This document shows positions 50,907-61,713 of a stretch of 64,000 nucleotides of DNA, in pieces. The DNA is taken from positions 496,001-560,000 of the forward strand of contig NZ_JAJKFK010000002.1 in NCBI RefSeq assembly GCF_021653975.1, read 5' to 3'. How positions within the stretch are numbered: the first letter of the stretch is position 1; every line of letters begins with the position of its first letter. Under the pieces are notes generated by a model. The model ran no database searches and was not told where the DNA came from. It saw only the letters and a list, made by a program, of their open reading frames with translations. Position numbers and translations under genes: made by a program. The stretch is from Amycolatopsis sp. GM8. GTDB taxonomy: Bacteria; Actinomycetota; Actinomycetes; Mycobacteriales; Pseudonocardiaceae.

Positions 50907-51349
50907 GGCGCCTCCCCGAAGGTCTGGACCCGCCAGTCGTCGAACAGCAGGTCCCACTGTTCCTCGTGGTAGTCGTACAACTCGGTGCTCGGCACGGTCC
51001 GCCGGAACGTGCCGCGGTCGTGCTGCTCGAAACCGTTGCGCTGGGCCCAGTCCTGATCGGTACCCGCGTAGATCAGCTCGGCGGACTCGCCGGTCAGACC
51101 GTCCACATAGCACCGATGACCGAAGAACCTCGCGTACGGCGAAATCCGGAACACCCGGTCGCACTCGCCGGCGGGCACCTGGGCGACCCACAGCTCGTGC
51201 GTCTCCTGCCACGTGAACAGGCCGGGATCCGGATTCTCGGGCGCGGCAAGGGAAATGAACGCGACGCGCTTGCCCGAGTTGTACCGCGCGGGATAGGTAC
51301 GACCATTGATCGTGGCGTGCACGCCATGGCGATGCGGCTGGTACGCCAT
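50903..51349 (-). CDS. Immunity-like protein of the full-length toxin
   Basis: 148 residues from ATG 51349, which shares one base with the toxin stop (TGATG). HGVHATINGRTYPARY, CDRVFRISPYARFFGHRCYV and LYDYHEEQWDLLFDDWRVQ match the paralogues at 49804 and 53912. Acidic and soluble with no signal peptide, as expected of a cytoplasmic immunity factor. Position directly after the toxin gene supports cognate pairing. Confidence 0.65.
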   Translation of the reverse strand: MAYQPHRHGVHATINGRTYPARYNSGKRVAFISLAAPENPDPGLFTWQETHELWVAQVPAGECDRVFRISPYARFFGHRCYVDGLTGESAELIYAGTDQDWAQRNGFEQHDRGTFRRTVPSTELYDYHEEQWDLLFDDWRVQTFGEAP

Positions 51350-52560
51350 CACAGCCTCACCCACTTGCCGATCGTCTCGTCGAACCGTGCCACCGGGAGC
51401 TTGTCCCCGGCGGCCGTGTACTTGTACATCATGTCACCGTCTTCGAAGTCCTTCCGGTCGGTCATGGTGCGCTCGGGCACGCCCATGTCCTTGTCCGCGG
51501 TGACGCCGATGCCGCTGTAGGGCCACTCGGAGTTGTTCCGGTAGTAACCGTTCGGGTCAACGCCCGCGGTGCGCGCGCCGGTGATCATGTCGTCGCTCGC
51601 CCTGGTCACGGCGGGATCGCTGGCGTCGAGCCCGCTCGCACCGCCGTGCGGCGCGCCGAACGGGATCTGGTAGTTGTCCGGCGAACCGGCGCGGAACTCG
51701 ATCACGTGTACCTCGGGCATCCCGCTCGTGTACGGAGTTCCCCCGTAGTCCAGCCGGTTTCCCCGGATCAGATCGTCCGGAGTGGACATATGGGTCGCGT
51801 CCTGCTGACGGGCGACGAACCCGCCGACCTGGCCGTAGCTGCCGTCGAGGTACTTGGGGACATCGCCCGGCGGGATCACCTTCTGCATCCGGGTGCCAGG
51901 CGAGATCGTGACCAGTTTCTGCGCCTGGGCAACGAGTTCGCGCTCGCGCTGGGTCAGCTGTCCCGATCCGGCAACCTCGCCGGGACGCGGATCGTCGGAC
52001 ATCTTCTTGAACGCGGTGTCGAGTTCGCGCTGCTCACTCGGGCTGAACTGGCTCTTGATCTCGTCGCGCCACGAGCGTGGCGCGGCGGCACCGGATGGCG
52101 TGGTCGACGGCGGAGTGCCACCACCGGCGGCCGGCTTACCGTCCACATCGGACTTGAGTTTGGCGAGCTTGTCCGCGCTGGCGCGTTCCCTGCCCTGGAT
52201 GGCTTCCCGGGCCGTCTTCGTCTGCGTCCGCGCACCGTCGACGGCCTCGCTCGCCTTCGCGACCTGCTGCTTCGCCTTGTCCAGTGCGGTGTTGAGGGTG
52301 CCGGTCATCGTGCTGCCGACGATACCCATCGACTGCGCACCGAAGTTCGTGCCGGCCACCCGCTGCCCCGCCGAGTCGACCCTGGCGCGGGTCGCGTCGA
52401 TCCGGCCCTCCATGGTGCCGAGCTGCTCCGGGTCGAATCGGAACCCTTTGCCTCCACCGCCACTCGGCGGCGGCGAGCCGCTTTCCTTTGTGTGGTGCGG
52501 AGTTTCCGGCGATGACGTGCTTGTGTGGTGCGGGGTGGACGGGTGCGGGTGGCGCGCCAT
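51349..52560 (-). CDS. WXG100-associated polymorphic toxin-like protein
   Basis: 403 residues. The N-terminus is His/Pro/Ser/Gly-rich, residues of about 40-150 form a long helical region (LGTMEGRIDATRARVDSAGQ, DKAKQQVAKASEAVDGARTQ), then a Pro/Gly hinge and, from about 190, a globular domain (SPGTRMQKVIPPGD, GFVARQQDATHMSTPDDLIR, VHVIEFRAG, YSGIGVTADKDMGVPER). That domain is repeated alone in the orphan gene downstream. Its enzymatic activity is not recognisable to me; it does not match the TNT NAD-glycohydrolase motifs. Delivery by type VII secretion is inferred from the WXG100-like gene just upstream (TGATG overlap). Confidence 0.65.
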   Translation of the reverse strand: MARHPHPSTPHHTSTSSPETPHHTKESGSPPPSGGGGKGFRFDPEQLGTMEGRIDATRARVDSAGQRVAGTNFGAQSMGIVGSTMTGTLNTALDKAKQQVAKASEAVDGARTQTKTAREAIQGRERASADKLAKLKSDVDGKPAAGGGTPPSTTPSGAAAPRSWRDEIKSQFSPSEQRELDTAFKKMSDDPRPGEVAGSGQLTQRERELVAQAQKLVTISPGTRMQKVIPPGDVPKYLDGSYGQVGGFVARQQDATHMSTPDDLIRGNRLDYGGTPYTSGMPEVHVIEFRAGSPDNYQIPFGAPHGGASGLDASDPAVTRASDDMITGARTAGVDPNGYYRNNSEWPYSGIGVTADKDMGVPERTMTDRKDFEDGDMMYKYTAAGDKLPVARFDETIGKWVRL

Positions 52561-53366
52561 CACGCCCCCGCCGGATACGGCTGCACGGTCTGGTAGGCGC
52601 CGAGCGCGAGCCCGCCGGCGGTGGAGAACCGGTCCAGACCCTTGGTGATCTTCTCCATCGCCTCGGCGAGCTTCGCGAGCCTGCTGCCCTGCCGCGCGAA
52701 CGCCTGCAGCAGCTTGCTGATCTTGCCCGCGATCTTCGACGCCGTTGCCGCCGCCCGCGCGCCCGCGACCCCGCAGAACGCGGCGATCGAACTGCCGAAC
52801 GTCACCACCGCCGAGGCCGCCGCGATGAGCGCGTCCCGGATCAGCTCGGAGATCACCGAGGCGATCAGCCCATACACGATCTCGCGCAGCGTGCAGACCA
52901 GCATCCCGGACACCGCGGCGACGGTGGCCGTGCCGTCGAGCGTCTTGCCGAGCGACTCCAGCTCGTCGCCGAGCTGGTGCATCGATCCCCGGTACGCCTC
53001 AGCGGTGTCGCCCGACCAGTCCCCGACCGTGCCGACGTCCTGGCGGTGCTCGCCGGCGAGCTGGTGCATCTCCGCCGCGGCGGACTTGAGCTGGTCGACG
53101 TTCGCGTTGATCTCGTCCGGGTTGCCGAGCAGCGCGTCGAGCGGTTCGCGCAGGAAGCTGATGTGCTGCAACAACCAGCCGACCCCCGCGTTGAGCACCG
53201 TGCCGAGCGGATCGGCCAGCGCCGCGACGGTGTCGACGACCGCGCCCGCCGCGTTGATCGACACGTCGAGCGCCTTCATGCCTTCGGACTCGGAATCGCT
53301 GGTGATCGAGTCGACCAGGCCGGCGTAGGAGTCGACGATTCCCGTACCGGCGGTGGCTGAAGTCAT
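52560..53366 (-). CDS. WXG100-domain protein with hydrophobic C-terminus
   Basis: 268 residues. The middle contains LKSAAAEMHQLAGEHRQDVG and DWSGDTAEAYRGSMHQLG, a WxG helical hairpin (WSG followed by YR). A hydrophobic stretch follows (VVTFGSSIAAFCGVAGARAA). These longer WXG100-like proteins accompany ESX-exported toxins in Pseudonocardiaceae and act as delivery partners. The stop overlaps the toxin start. Confidence 0.78.
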   Translation of the reverse strand: MTSATAGTGIVDSYAGLVDSITSDSESEGMKALDVSINAAGAVVDTVAALADPLGTVLNAGVGWLLQHISFLREPLDALLGNPDEINANVDQLKSAAAEMHQLAGEHRQDVGTVGDWSGDTAEAYRGSMHQLGDELESLGKTLDGTATVAAVSGMLVCTLREIVYGLIASVISELIRDALIAAASAVVTFGSSIAAFCGVAGARAAATASKIAGKISKLLQAFARQGSRLAKLAEAMEKITKGLDRFSTAGGLALGAYQTVQPYPAGA

Positions 53367-53378
53367 CGCGGCTCCCGG

Positions 53379-53882
53379 TCAGTCTCGGCGCAGGTACGAG
53401 TTGTCACCGAAGTCCTCGTCCTCGTCGCGTGACGGCCGGGTGCGGCGGGGACGGGACTGCGGTTGCTGGGCTGGCTGCTGGATCGGACGCGGCGGCGGGG
53501 CCTGCGGTTCCACGGTGTCGGTGAACCGGTAGGTCGGAGCCGACGGCTCCTCCGGCGGCTCGGGCTCTTCCGGCGGGATGTAGCCGGTGACCATCTCCAT
53601 CGCCTCGGAATCGGCGCCCAGCGGCGCGAACGCCTCCGCCACGTGCACCGCGGCGGCCCGCTGCGCCTTGCGGGCGAGCCGGAGGATCTCCTGCGCCAGC
53701 TTGGTGTCGGGCAGCCGCAGGTCCGTTAGCGCGCCGTTGGGCGCGACGGTGACCGCGATCGAACCGTCTTTCGAAGATTCGGTGGCCCCGGCGGCCTGCA
53801 GGTTCTCCTGGAACTCCGCGGCCTTCGCCCGCACATCGGCGACCCTGGACTCGAAGTTCGCGAGCCACTCTTCCGGCGACAT
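53379..53882 (-). CDS. YbaB/EbfC-family protein of the WXG100 operon
   Basis: 167 residues. The first 100 match the YbaB/EbfC fold: a coiled-coil ESRVADVRAKAAEFQENLQA, then SIAVTVAPNGALTDLRLP and ILRLARKAQRAAAVHVAEAF. The Pro/Glu/Arg-rich tail ends in FGDNSYLRRD. YbaB paralogues of this kind routinely open WXG100 toxin operons in actinomycetes; whether they bind DNA or act in secretion is unknown. Twelve bases upstream of the WXG100 gene. Confidence 0.8.
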   Translation of the reverse strand: MSPEEWLANFESRVADVRAKAAEFQENLQAAGATESSKDGSIAVTVAPNGALTDLRLPDTKLAQEILRLARKAQRAAAVHVAEAFAPLGADSEAMEMVTGYIPPEEPEPPEEPSAPTYRFTDTVEPQAPPPRPIQQPAQQPQSRPRRTRPSRDEDEDFGDNSYLRRD

Positions 53883-53911
53883 GCGCCAGAGATTACCTGG
53901 TGAAAAGCGAA

Positions 53912-54652
53912 CTACGTACCGTTCGCCGGTTCACGGGACAGACGCCACTTCTCGAAGTCCAGATCCGCCTGGTGTTCCTGGTATCTCGCCAGGTCGTAGA
54001 TGTGCACGGTCTTGGCCCACCGCCCGGTCTCGTCCGGTGTGAAGCCGTCGGCCTCGGCGCGCCCATGGTCCGTGCCGAGGTAGTACAGGCCAACGGAACC
54101 GTTCGCCGAGATGCCCGCGATCTCGCACGGGTGCCCGAAGTACTCGGCGCGGGTGGTGACCTCGACGGTCCGGCCGTCTTCGGTCTGCAGCACACCCGAA
54201 CGGGGCCGGCCGTCGACGATCGCGGGCACGCCGTTGGCCCAGCCGCCGGCGAGCGGCATCCCGTCCACGGGCCGCGCGAAATGCGCCGCCCGCCAGCGCA
54301 GGAACAGCAGATCGACCTGTTTCTCGTAGTAGTCGCGCAGGTCACGCAGGTCGACGGTCTTGAAGTACTCGTACTTGTTCTCGTGCACGAAACCGTTGGC
54401 GGTGGCCCATTCCCCGTCCCACTCGGCTTCCATCAGCCGCGCGTTGCCGGTCTCGTCCATGTCGTCGACCAGCACGACGTGACCACGGTAGGTGGCGTAG
54501 ACCTGTATCGAGACGATCCGGTCACACTTTTCGACCGGGACCGGCTCGCCCGACCGCAGGTGGGCGAATTTTTCGCCGACCGCGTACGAAACCGGCCGCG
54601 CCTTCCCGTCGAAGACGGCGAATACACCGTGCCGGTAACTCGGGTAACTCAT
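53912..54652 (-). CDS. Tandem two-domain immunity-like protein
   Basis: 246 residues made of two copies of the domain seen in the single-domain immunity-like proteins. Copy 1: HGVFAVFDGKARPVSY, CDRIVSIQVYATYRGHVVLV, FKTVDLRDLRDYYEKQVDLL. Copy 2: NGVPAIVDGRPRSGVLQ, YFGHPCEIAGISANGSVGLY, WAKTVHIYDLARYQEHQADL. It lies upstream of the YbaB gene, away from any toxin. ATG 54652 begins MSYPSYRHG as in the paralogues (MAYQPHRHG). Possibly an orphan immunity fusion guarding against two toxin variants. Confidence 0.65.
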   Translation of the reverse strand: MSYPSYRHGVFAVFDGKARPVSYAVGEKFAHLRSGEPVPVEKCDRIVSIQVYATYRGHVVLVDDMDETGNARLMEAEWDGEWATANGFVHENKYEYFKTVDLRDLRDYYEKQVDLLFLRWRAAHFARPVDGMPLAGGWANGVPAIVDGRPRSGVLQTEDGRTVEVTTRAEYFGHPCEIAGISANGSVGLYYLGTDHGRAEADGFTPDETGRWAKTVHIYDLARYQEHQADLDFEKWRLSREPANGT

Positions 54653-54680
54653 TTCTGGGATTTTACCAATCCGACCAGAA

Positions 54681-56081
54681 TCAGCGAATTGGGTCCAGTA
54701 TGAAGTGACCGACACCTTTTGCCACCGAGAAAACCTGCCACGGACCGGGTCCTGGCTCGTAACGCAGCTGGTAGTCGAGCCGCACGGGGTGCTTCGACCA
54801 ATCGAAATACCGGTAGTTGAGCCGGAAGAGCCAGGCCGTGACCGGGTCCGCCTGGTCGATTCGCTGCAAGATCTGGGGCCCGAGTAGGCCCTGGTCGGAA
54901 AACCCGTCGATCAGCCGGCAGTCGCAGAAGTAGGCGATCGTGCCGATCTCGCCGGGTGAACCCACCGCCGCGCCGGGCGGGATCCGGGTGGCGAGCTCCT
55001 GGCCGACGCGGGCGTAGTCCGTTGCGCTCGCCCAGTTTCCGAAAAACGGCGGCGCGTCCCACGGCAGCCCGCGCCCGGCGAACGCCGGTGCGTAACCGAA
55101 GACGAGCAGCCCGGCGAGCACCACGGCGACGGCGTGCGGGATCCGGGGCAGGCCGACGCCCACGGCCGCCACCCCGAGCGAGACCACCGGCGGCACGTAG
55201 TACCAGTGATATGCCGGGACGTCCAGCAGCGAATACACCGCGAAGTAGGCGATCCCGCCGAGCCCGAGCCCGATGAACGGGTCGAGCCGCCGTTTGACCA
55301 CCAGGCTCACGACCACCGCCAGCACACCGAGTTCCGCGGGCGCGAAGGTGAGCATCGCCATCGGGTCCCCGCCCCACATCTGCTGGAACCCGACCTCGAG
55401 ATACGTGCTGCCGTCAAAAGATTTCTGCAGCTGCTTGATGACCAGCGTGTCCGGCAGGGCGGAGCCGAAGTAGAACCAGCTGAACACGAACCACGGCAAC
55501 GCGACGAGCACGCAGCAGCCCAGCGCGCGCAGGGCGTGCCGCCGGATTTCGGCCGAACAGAGCCCGATCAGCAGCACGAACACGATCAGATCGAGCCGGA
55601 CCAGCAGCGCGAGACCCGCGATGACGCCGAACACGACCGGCCGGTCGGCGAACGACACCAGCAGCACCAGCACCGTGCCGATCAGCAGGACTTCCATACC
55701 CAGCGCGGAAAGCAGCAGCGGGTTGAGCAGGATCAACGCGGTCCCGATGGCAGCGGCGGCCGGATGTATCCGCATTCGGGCAAAGGCCCAGCCGAGTACC
55801 GCACTCACCCCGACATGGACGATGCCCAGCGCGACGATCGGGTGCGCCGAACCGGAGATCCGGGTCAGGAACGTGACGAACCCGAGCAGCGCGACGTTCA
55901 GCGGCGAGGTCGCGGTGTTCGACGTCATCCCGGGGACCAGCGCCCATTCGCCGCGGACGGCGAGATTCCGGGCGTAGTCGAGGGTGATGAAGGCGTCGTC
56001 GGTGAGACTGTCCTTGACGACCAGGAAGGTCAGCGCGGACACCAGTGCGGCAGCGGCCGGTAGCCACCGGGTTGTTCTCAC
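54681..56081 (-). CDS. GT-C membrane glycosyltransferase-like protein
   Basis: 466 residues from GTG 56081 (VRTTRWLPAAAALVSAL); ATG 56126 would overlap aftA. About ten transmembrane helices. The first periplasmic loop has DSLTDDAFITLDYARNLAVR and MTSNTATSPLNVALLGFVTF, the DD...NxTSPL motif set shared with AftB-type arabinofuranosyltransferases. The C-terminal region has IGTIAYFCDCRLIDGFSDQG. It lies directly downstream of aftA in the arabinan operon, so an arabinofuranosyl or related transferase role is inferred. Confidence 0.75.
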   Translation of the reverse strand: MRTTRWLPAAAALVSALTFLVVKDSLTDDAFITLDYARNLAVRGEWALVPGMTSNTATSPLNVALLGFVTFLTRISGSAHPIVALGIVHVGVSAVLGWAFARMRIHPAAAAIGTALILLNPLLLSALGMEVLLIGTVLVLLVSFADRPVVFGVIAGLALLVRLDLIVFVLLIGLCSAEIRRHALRALGCCVLVALPWFVFSWFYFGSALPDTLVIKQLQKSFDGSTYLEVGFQQMWGGDPMAMLTFAPAELGVLAVVVSLVVKRRLDPFIGLGLGGIAYFAVYSLLDVPAYHWYYVPPVVSLGVAAVGVGLPRIPHAVAVVLAGLLVFGYAPAFAGRGLPWDAPPFFGNWASATDYARVGQELATRIPPGAAVGSPGEIGTIAYFCDCRLIDGFSDQGLLGPQILQRIDQADPVTAWLFRLNYRYFDWSKHPVRLDYQLRYEPGPGPWQVFSVAKGVGHFILDPIR

Positions 56082-56091
56082 CAGGACATTG

Positions 56092-58026
56092 TCACCGCTG
56101 AGCGACCACAGTAAACGGACCGACATTCCGGTGCACGAATCGCGGCGAGTCGAACAGCGCCGGATCGAAGTCCACCTTCTCCACCGCCACCGGTGAGGCC
56201 TGCGGGAACGAGTCCGACGCGAGGTACGCCGCGAACTTGCCCTCGTCGTTGCGGAACACGAAGACGTTCGGCGCGGAGTACGGGCTCGCCGCGAGCCGCT
56301 CGACCAGCTCGGCGGAGTTCGCCGACGTAGACCAGTACTTGATCTCGCCGTTGCGCTTGGTGTACTCGGCCAGCGGGTTCGCGTACTGCGGGGTGGTCTG
56401 CTGGAAACCCCAGTACGGCGCGAAGGACAGCAGCCGGTCGTACGCCGAGAGCACGATGTTCTGCGTTTGCGGGCGGCCGGACAGCTGGTCGATCGTGCTG
56501 ATCAGCGCGCCGGTCCACGCGCCGTCCTGGCTCAGGTCGTGCTGGCCCTTGGCGTTGTACCCGTCGGCGTAGTAGTCCGACTCGGCGGTCTGGACCAATC
56601 CGCTCGTCGTCTTGACGCTGGACTGGGCGAGCGACACCGCCGCGACGAACGCGAGCACGAACCCGGTGACCAGCACCGCCCGCCCGTCGCGGAACATCCG
56701 CGGCACGAGCCGCAGCAGGTCGACCGCCGCGAAAACGCCCGCGACGGCGAAGATCGTGTCGACCGTGACGATGAAACGGAACGGCAGCAGCGTCGTGTGC
56801 GCCAGCAGCGCGAGCGTGGAAACCCCGAACCAGAGGTAGATCACCGCGGCGACGGTCAGCAGCGAGAACGCGATCGGGCTCCGGCGCGCCCGCAGCAGCA
56901 GCCAGATCAGCCCGGCCAGGCACAGCACGCCGAACAGGCTCGTCGGCTCGAACGGGGTCGGGAAGTTGGCGCTCGACTCGGGCAGGAAATGCGCGGCGAC
57001 GTTCGGCTCGCCCAGGCCGCCGCCCAGGATGAACGGACCCCAGGTGACCAGCGACAACACCAGCGTCACCAGGCCGATGACGACCAGCCGCAGGAAGAGC
57101 CGCCGGACCGTCGCGCCGGCGGGTTCGCCGCGGCGGATGTCCAGAACCCCGGCAACGATCGCGAGCACCACCACGACCACGACGCCGAGCGCCAGGTGCA
57201 GGGTGTAGGTGATTCCGGAGAAGCCCAGGAACAGGCCGATCAGCACGAGCGTCCACGCCGGGACGCGGCCGCGGCGGCGGAACACCAGCCAGGCGAGCAC
57301 GGCGATCGGCGCCAGCCAGGCCGACGTCGGCCACGCGTACGGCTCGTCGATCGCGGCCGAGAGCAGGCCGGCGAGCACGGTCGCGATGGAGGCGAGCAGC
57401 GCGAGCCGGCGGCTCACGACCAGGCTCCACAGCACGAAGGCGACCACGGAGGCGAGCGCGATCCACAGGATCGAGTACGGCTTGTAGGCGGCCCAGCCGT
57501 CCCAGCCGAGCAGGTTCGCGAACCGGCCGCCGAGCCAGAACCAGCCGCCCGGGTAATACGGCGCGATGCCGTGGTAGTTCATGTCCGCGAGCGAACTGCC
57601 CGCGGTCATCCGCTCTATGTACTGGAGGCGGAAGGTGTTGTCGACGGACGAGCCGCCGAGGAAGAACCGGGTGGCCTGCAGCGGGATGGCCAGCAGCAGC
57701 GTCGCGAACGCGGACAGTGCCGTCCCCGCGCCCGCGAGCTTCAGCCAGGACGGCCAGCGTGCCGCCCAGCCCGAGGCCAGCAGCACGAACAGCACCAGCA
57801 GGATCACCGCGCAGGCCAGGTTGACCAGCGCGTTCGGCACGTACGTGCCCGGGTCGGTGCCGATCCGGCTCGCCGCGAACTGCAGCACCAGGCTGACCAG
57901 CACGGCGAGCACACTGCCGAGCACCAGTTCGACGACCGTACGGCCGAGGGAGAGCCGGGTGAGCGGCGGTTCCTCCGGCGCGGGCGCCGTATCCGTCTCG
58001 GCGCGCCGCGCCAGCGTCGTCGTCAC
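56092..58026 (-). CDS. aftA: Galactan 5-O-arabinofuranosyltransferase AftA
   Basis: 644 residues with about eleven helices and a soluble C-terminal domain. The diagnostic AftA_N stretch SSVDNTFRLQYIERMTAG, then MNYHGIAPYYPGGWFWLGGR and WAAYKPYSI, is present, with a C-terminal DYYADGYNAKGQHD and PYSAPNVFVFRNDEGKF domain. AftA adds the first arabinofuranose residues to galactan using decaprenyl-phosphoarabinose. GTG 58026 overlaps the ubiA stop, so donor synthesis and use are coupled. In mycobacteria aftA follows dprE2; here it replaces aftB next to ubiA. Confidence 0.88.
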   Translation of the reverse strand: MTTTLARRAETDTAPAPEEPPLTRLSLGRTVVELVLGSVLAVLVSLVLQFAASRIGTDPGTYVPNALVNLACAVILLVLFVLLASGWAARWPSWLKLAGAGTALSAFATLLLAIPLQATRFFLGGSSVDNTFRLQYIERMTAGSSLADMNYHGIAPYYPGGWFWLGGRFANLLGWDGWAAYKPYSILWIALASVVAFVLWSLVVSRRLALLASIATVLAGLLSAAIDEPYAWPTSAWLAPIAVLAWLVFRRRGRVPAWTLVLIGLFLGFSGITYTLHLALGVVVVVVLAIVAGVLDIRRGEPAGATVRRLFLRLVVIGLVTLVLSLVTWGPFILGGGLGEPNVAAHFLPESSANFPTPFEPTSLFGVLCLAGLIWLLLRARRSPIAFSLLTVAAVIYLWFGVSTLALLAHTTLLPFRFIVTVDTIFAVAGVFAAVDLLRLVPRMFRDGRAVLVTGFVLAFVAAVSLAQSSVKTTSGLVQTAESDYYADGYNAKGQHDLSQDGAWTGALISTIDQLSGRPQTQNIVLSAYDRLLSFAPYWGFQQTTPQYANPLAEYTKRNGEIKYWSTSANSAELVERLAASPYSAPNVFVFRNDEGKFAAYLASDSFPQASPVAVEKVDFDPALFDSPRFVHRNVGPFTVVAQR

Positions 58027-59000
58027 AGGTAGAACGTCACCGCGAGCGTGGCGACCCACAACACACCCAGGATCTGCAGCACGCGGTCCTTGAGCACGAT
58101 CTCCTCGGGCTCACCGGCCGTGCCGCCGTCCACGTCCACCGCGTACCGCAGCACCGCGATGACGAACGGCACCATCGAGATCAGCGGCCAGATCGAGCCG
58201 TGCGCGCCCTCGCGGAGGGTGAACGCCCACAGCGAGTACGACATGATCAGGATCGCCGCCGCGGTCGCCCACACGAAGCGCAGGTAGCTGGCCGAGTACT
58301 TCTTCAGCGAGGACCGGATCTTGGCGCCGGTCCGCTCGAACAGCATGATCTCGGCGTAACGCTTGCCGGCCACCATGAACAGCGAGCCGAACGCGGTCAC
58401 CAGCAGGAACCACTGCGACAGCGCGATCCCGGCGGCGACACCACCGGCCATCGCGCGCATCAGGAAGCCGGAGCCCACGATCGCGAGGTCGACCACCGGC
58501 TGGTGCTTGAGCCCGAAGCAGTAGCCCAGCTGCACCGCCTCGTAGACGCCCAGCACGATCGCCAGCTGCGGGCTGGCCAGGAAGGACAGCCCCAGGCCGG
58601 CCGCGAAGAAGATCACCGCGCTGACGTAGGCCAGCGGGACCGGGACGATCCCGGCGGCGATCGGCCGGTTGCGCTTCGTCGGATGCGCCTTGTCCGCCTC
58701 GACGTCGATCGCGTCGTTGATCAGGTAGACCGAGGACGCGACGAGTGAGAAGGCGACGAACGCGATCAGTGCGTCGAGCAGCACCCCGCCGTTGGTGATC
58801 TGCGCCGCGGTGAACGGCGCGACGAAGACGAGCACGTTCTTCGCCCACTGACGCGGCCGTGCGGTCTTCAGCACGCCCAGCGCCATCCGGACCGGGCCCC
58901 GCGTGGCGGTGGTCTCCGGCTTGGTCTCCGGTTTGGTGTCGGTGTCCGGTTCGGCTGCCGGCGTGACGTCCACGCCGGCCTCGTTCACTGATTTGGTCAC
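58023..59000 (-). CDS. ubiA: Decaprenyl-phosphate phosphoribosyltransferase (UbiA/DPPR synthase)
   Basis: 325-residue UbiA-fold enzyme with nine helices; the first aspartate-rich site YLINDAIDVEADKAHPTKRN and the second GYCFGLKHQPVVDLAIVGSG are present, with LFMVAGKRYAEIML later. It attaches 5-phosphoribose to decaprenyl phosphate, the first step to decaprenyl-phosphoarabinose (Rv3806c-like). The first 35 residues are a Thr/Pro/Glu-rich cytoplasmic tail. GTG start. It sits between the PAP2 phosphatase and aftA. Confidence 0.94.
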   Translation of the reverse strand: MTKSVNEAGVDVTPAAEPDTDTKPETKPETTATRGPVRMALGVLKTARPRQWAKNVLVFVAPFTAAQITNGGVLLDALIAFVAFSLVASSVYLINDAIDVEADKAHPTKRNRPIAAGIVPVPLAYVSAVIFFAAGLGLSFLASPQLAIVLGVYEAVQLGYCFGLKHQPVVDLAIVGSGFLMRAMAGGVAAGIALSQWFLLVTAFGSLFMVAGKRYAEIMLFERTGAKIRSSLKKYSASYLRFVWATAAAILIMSYSLWAFTLREGAHGSIWPLISMVPFVIAVLRYAVDVDGGTAGEPEEIVLKDRVLQILGVLWVATLAVTFYL

Positions 59001-59011
59001 GAACGCTTTCC

Positions 59012-60779
<1,768 letters not shown>

Positions 60780-60798
60780 CTATCGAACCGGCCGCTGG

Positions 60799-61677
60799 TT
60801 AAGCCGTGTCGCGCAGGTTCGGCAATACGTCCGACACTACTTGTTCAAGCACCGTTTCCCGGCCCGCATACGGGCCGCTGGAGCGGGGCCAGTGCGTGAC
60901 GATATCGGTGAAACCCAGCTCGGCGGCCCGGCCCGCGGCGTCGGTGAACGCGTCTGCGCTGGTCAGGGAGAACACCGGGGCGGCGTCGAGGCTGAGATAG
61001 CGGTGCACGCCGCCGCGCCCGGTCTCGTCGAGGATCTGCTCGAATCGCTTCGCCAGGGCACCGACGCCCTGCCACCACTCGTCCAGCGTCTCGGCGGGCT
61101 GCCCGCTGGTGACCCAGCCGCCGCCGAATCGTGCCGCTAGCTTCATGTTCCGGGGCCCGTTCGCCGCGATCAGGAAAGGAATCCGCGGGCGTTGCACCGG
61201 TCCGGGCAGGTTGCGGGCGCCGACCGCCCGGTAGTACTCGCCGGAGTAGTCGAACTTGTCCGTCCTGAGCAGGCCGTCGAGCGCCTCGACGAACTCCGCG
61301 AGCCGGTCGGAGCGCTCCTTCGCGGTCGGCTCGCCGCCGCCCATGACGAGGTTGTCGTAGCCGAGGCTGCCCGCGCCGATGCCCAGCAGCAGGCGGCCGT
61401 CGGCGATGTCGTCCAGGGTTGTCAGCTCGCGCATGAACGGCACCGGGTGCCGGAAGACGGGCGAGGCGACGAAGGTGCCGAGGCGGATGGTGGAGGTGAC
61501 GGTCGCGGCGGCGGTGAGGGTCGGCACGGCGCTGAACCACGGGCCGTCCACGAGTGATCTCCAGCCCAGGTGGTCATAGGTCCAGGCGTGGTCGAAGCCG
61601 TACTCCTCGGCCGCCCGCCACTTGGGCTCGGCGGCCCACCACCGGTCCTCGGGGAGAATCACAATGCCTACGCGCAC
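60799..61677 (-). CDS. LLM-class F420-dependent oxidoreductase-like protein
   Basis: A 292-residue bacterial luciferase-like TIM barrel: MRVGIVILPEDRWWAAEPKW, YDHLGWRSLVDGPWFSAVPT, TIRLGTFVASPVFRHPVPFM, DGRLLLGIGAGSLGYDNLVM and IPFLIAANGPRNMKLAARFG. Actinobacterial members use coenzyme F420 or FMN; the cofactor cannot be decided. It lies 50 bases upstream of glf on the same strand, and a divergent HAD gene starts 37 bases away. Confidence 0.87.
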   Translation of the reverse strand: MRVGIVILPEDRWWAAEPKWRAAEEYGFDHAWTYDHLGWRSLVDGPWFSAVPTLTAAATVTSTIRLGTFVASPVFRHPVPFMRELTTLDDIADGRLLLGIGAGSLGYDNLVMGGGEPTAKERSDRLAEFVEALDGLLRTDKFDYSGEYYRAVGARNLPGPVQRPRIPFLIAANGPRNMKLAARFGGGWVTSGQPAETLDEWWQGVGALAKRFEQILDETGRGGVHRYLSLDAAPVFSLTSADAFTDAAGRAAELGFTDIVTHWPRSSGPYAGRETVLEQVVSDVLPNLRDTA

Positions 61678-61713
61678 TGGGCAACGCTATCGGGCATCGG
61701 CGGCAAAGGGACA

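Noticed and set aside
51349-52560. TNT-type NAD+ glycohydrolase assignment for the toxin domain
   Set aside because: The expected TNT motif order around a conserved Arg/Tyr/Gln set was not found; the domain is left unnamed rather than forced into a family.
52488-53360. 290-codon plus-strand open frame across the WXG100 gene
   Set aside because: Antisense shadow; the minus strand has the WxG protein in a coupled operon.
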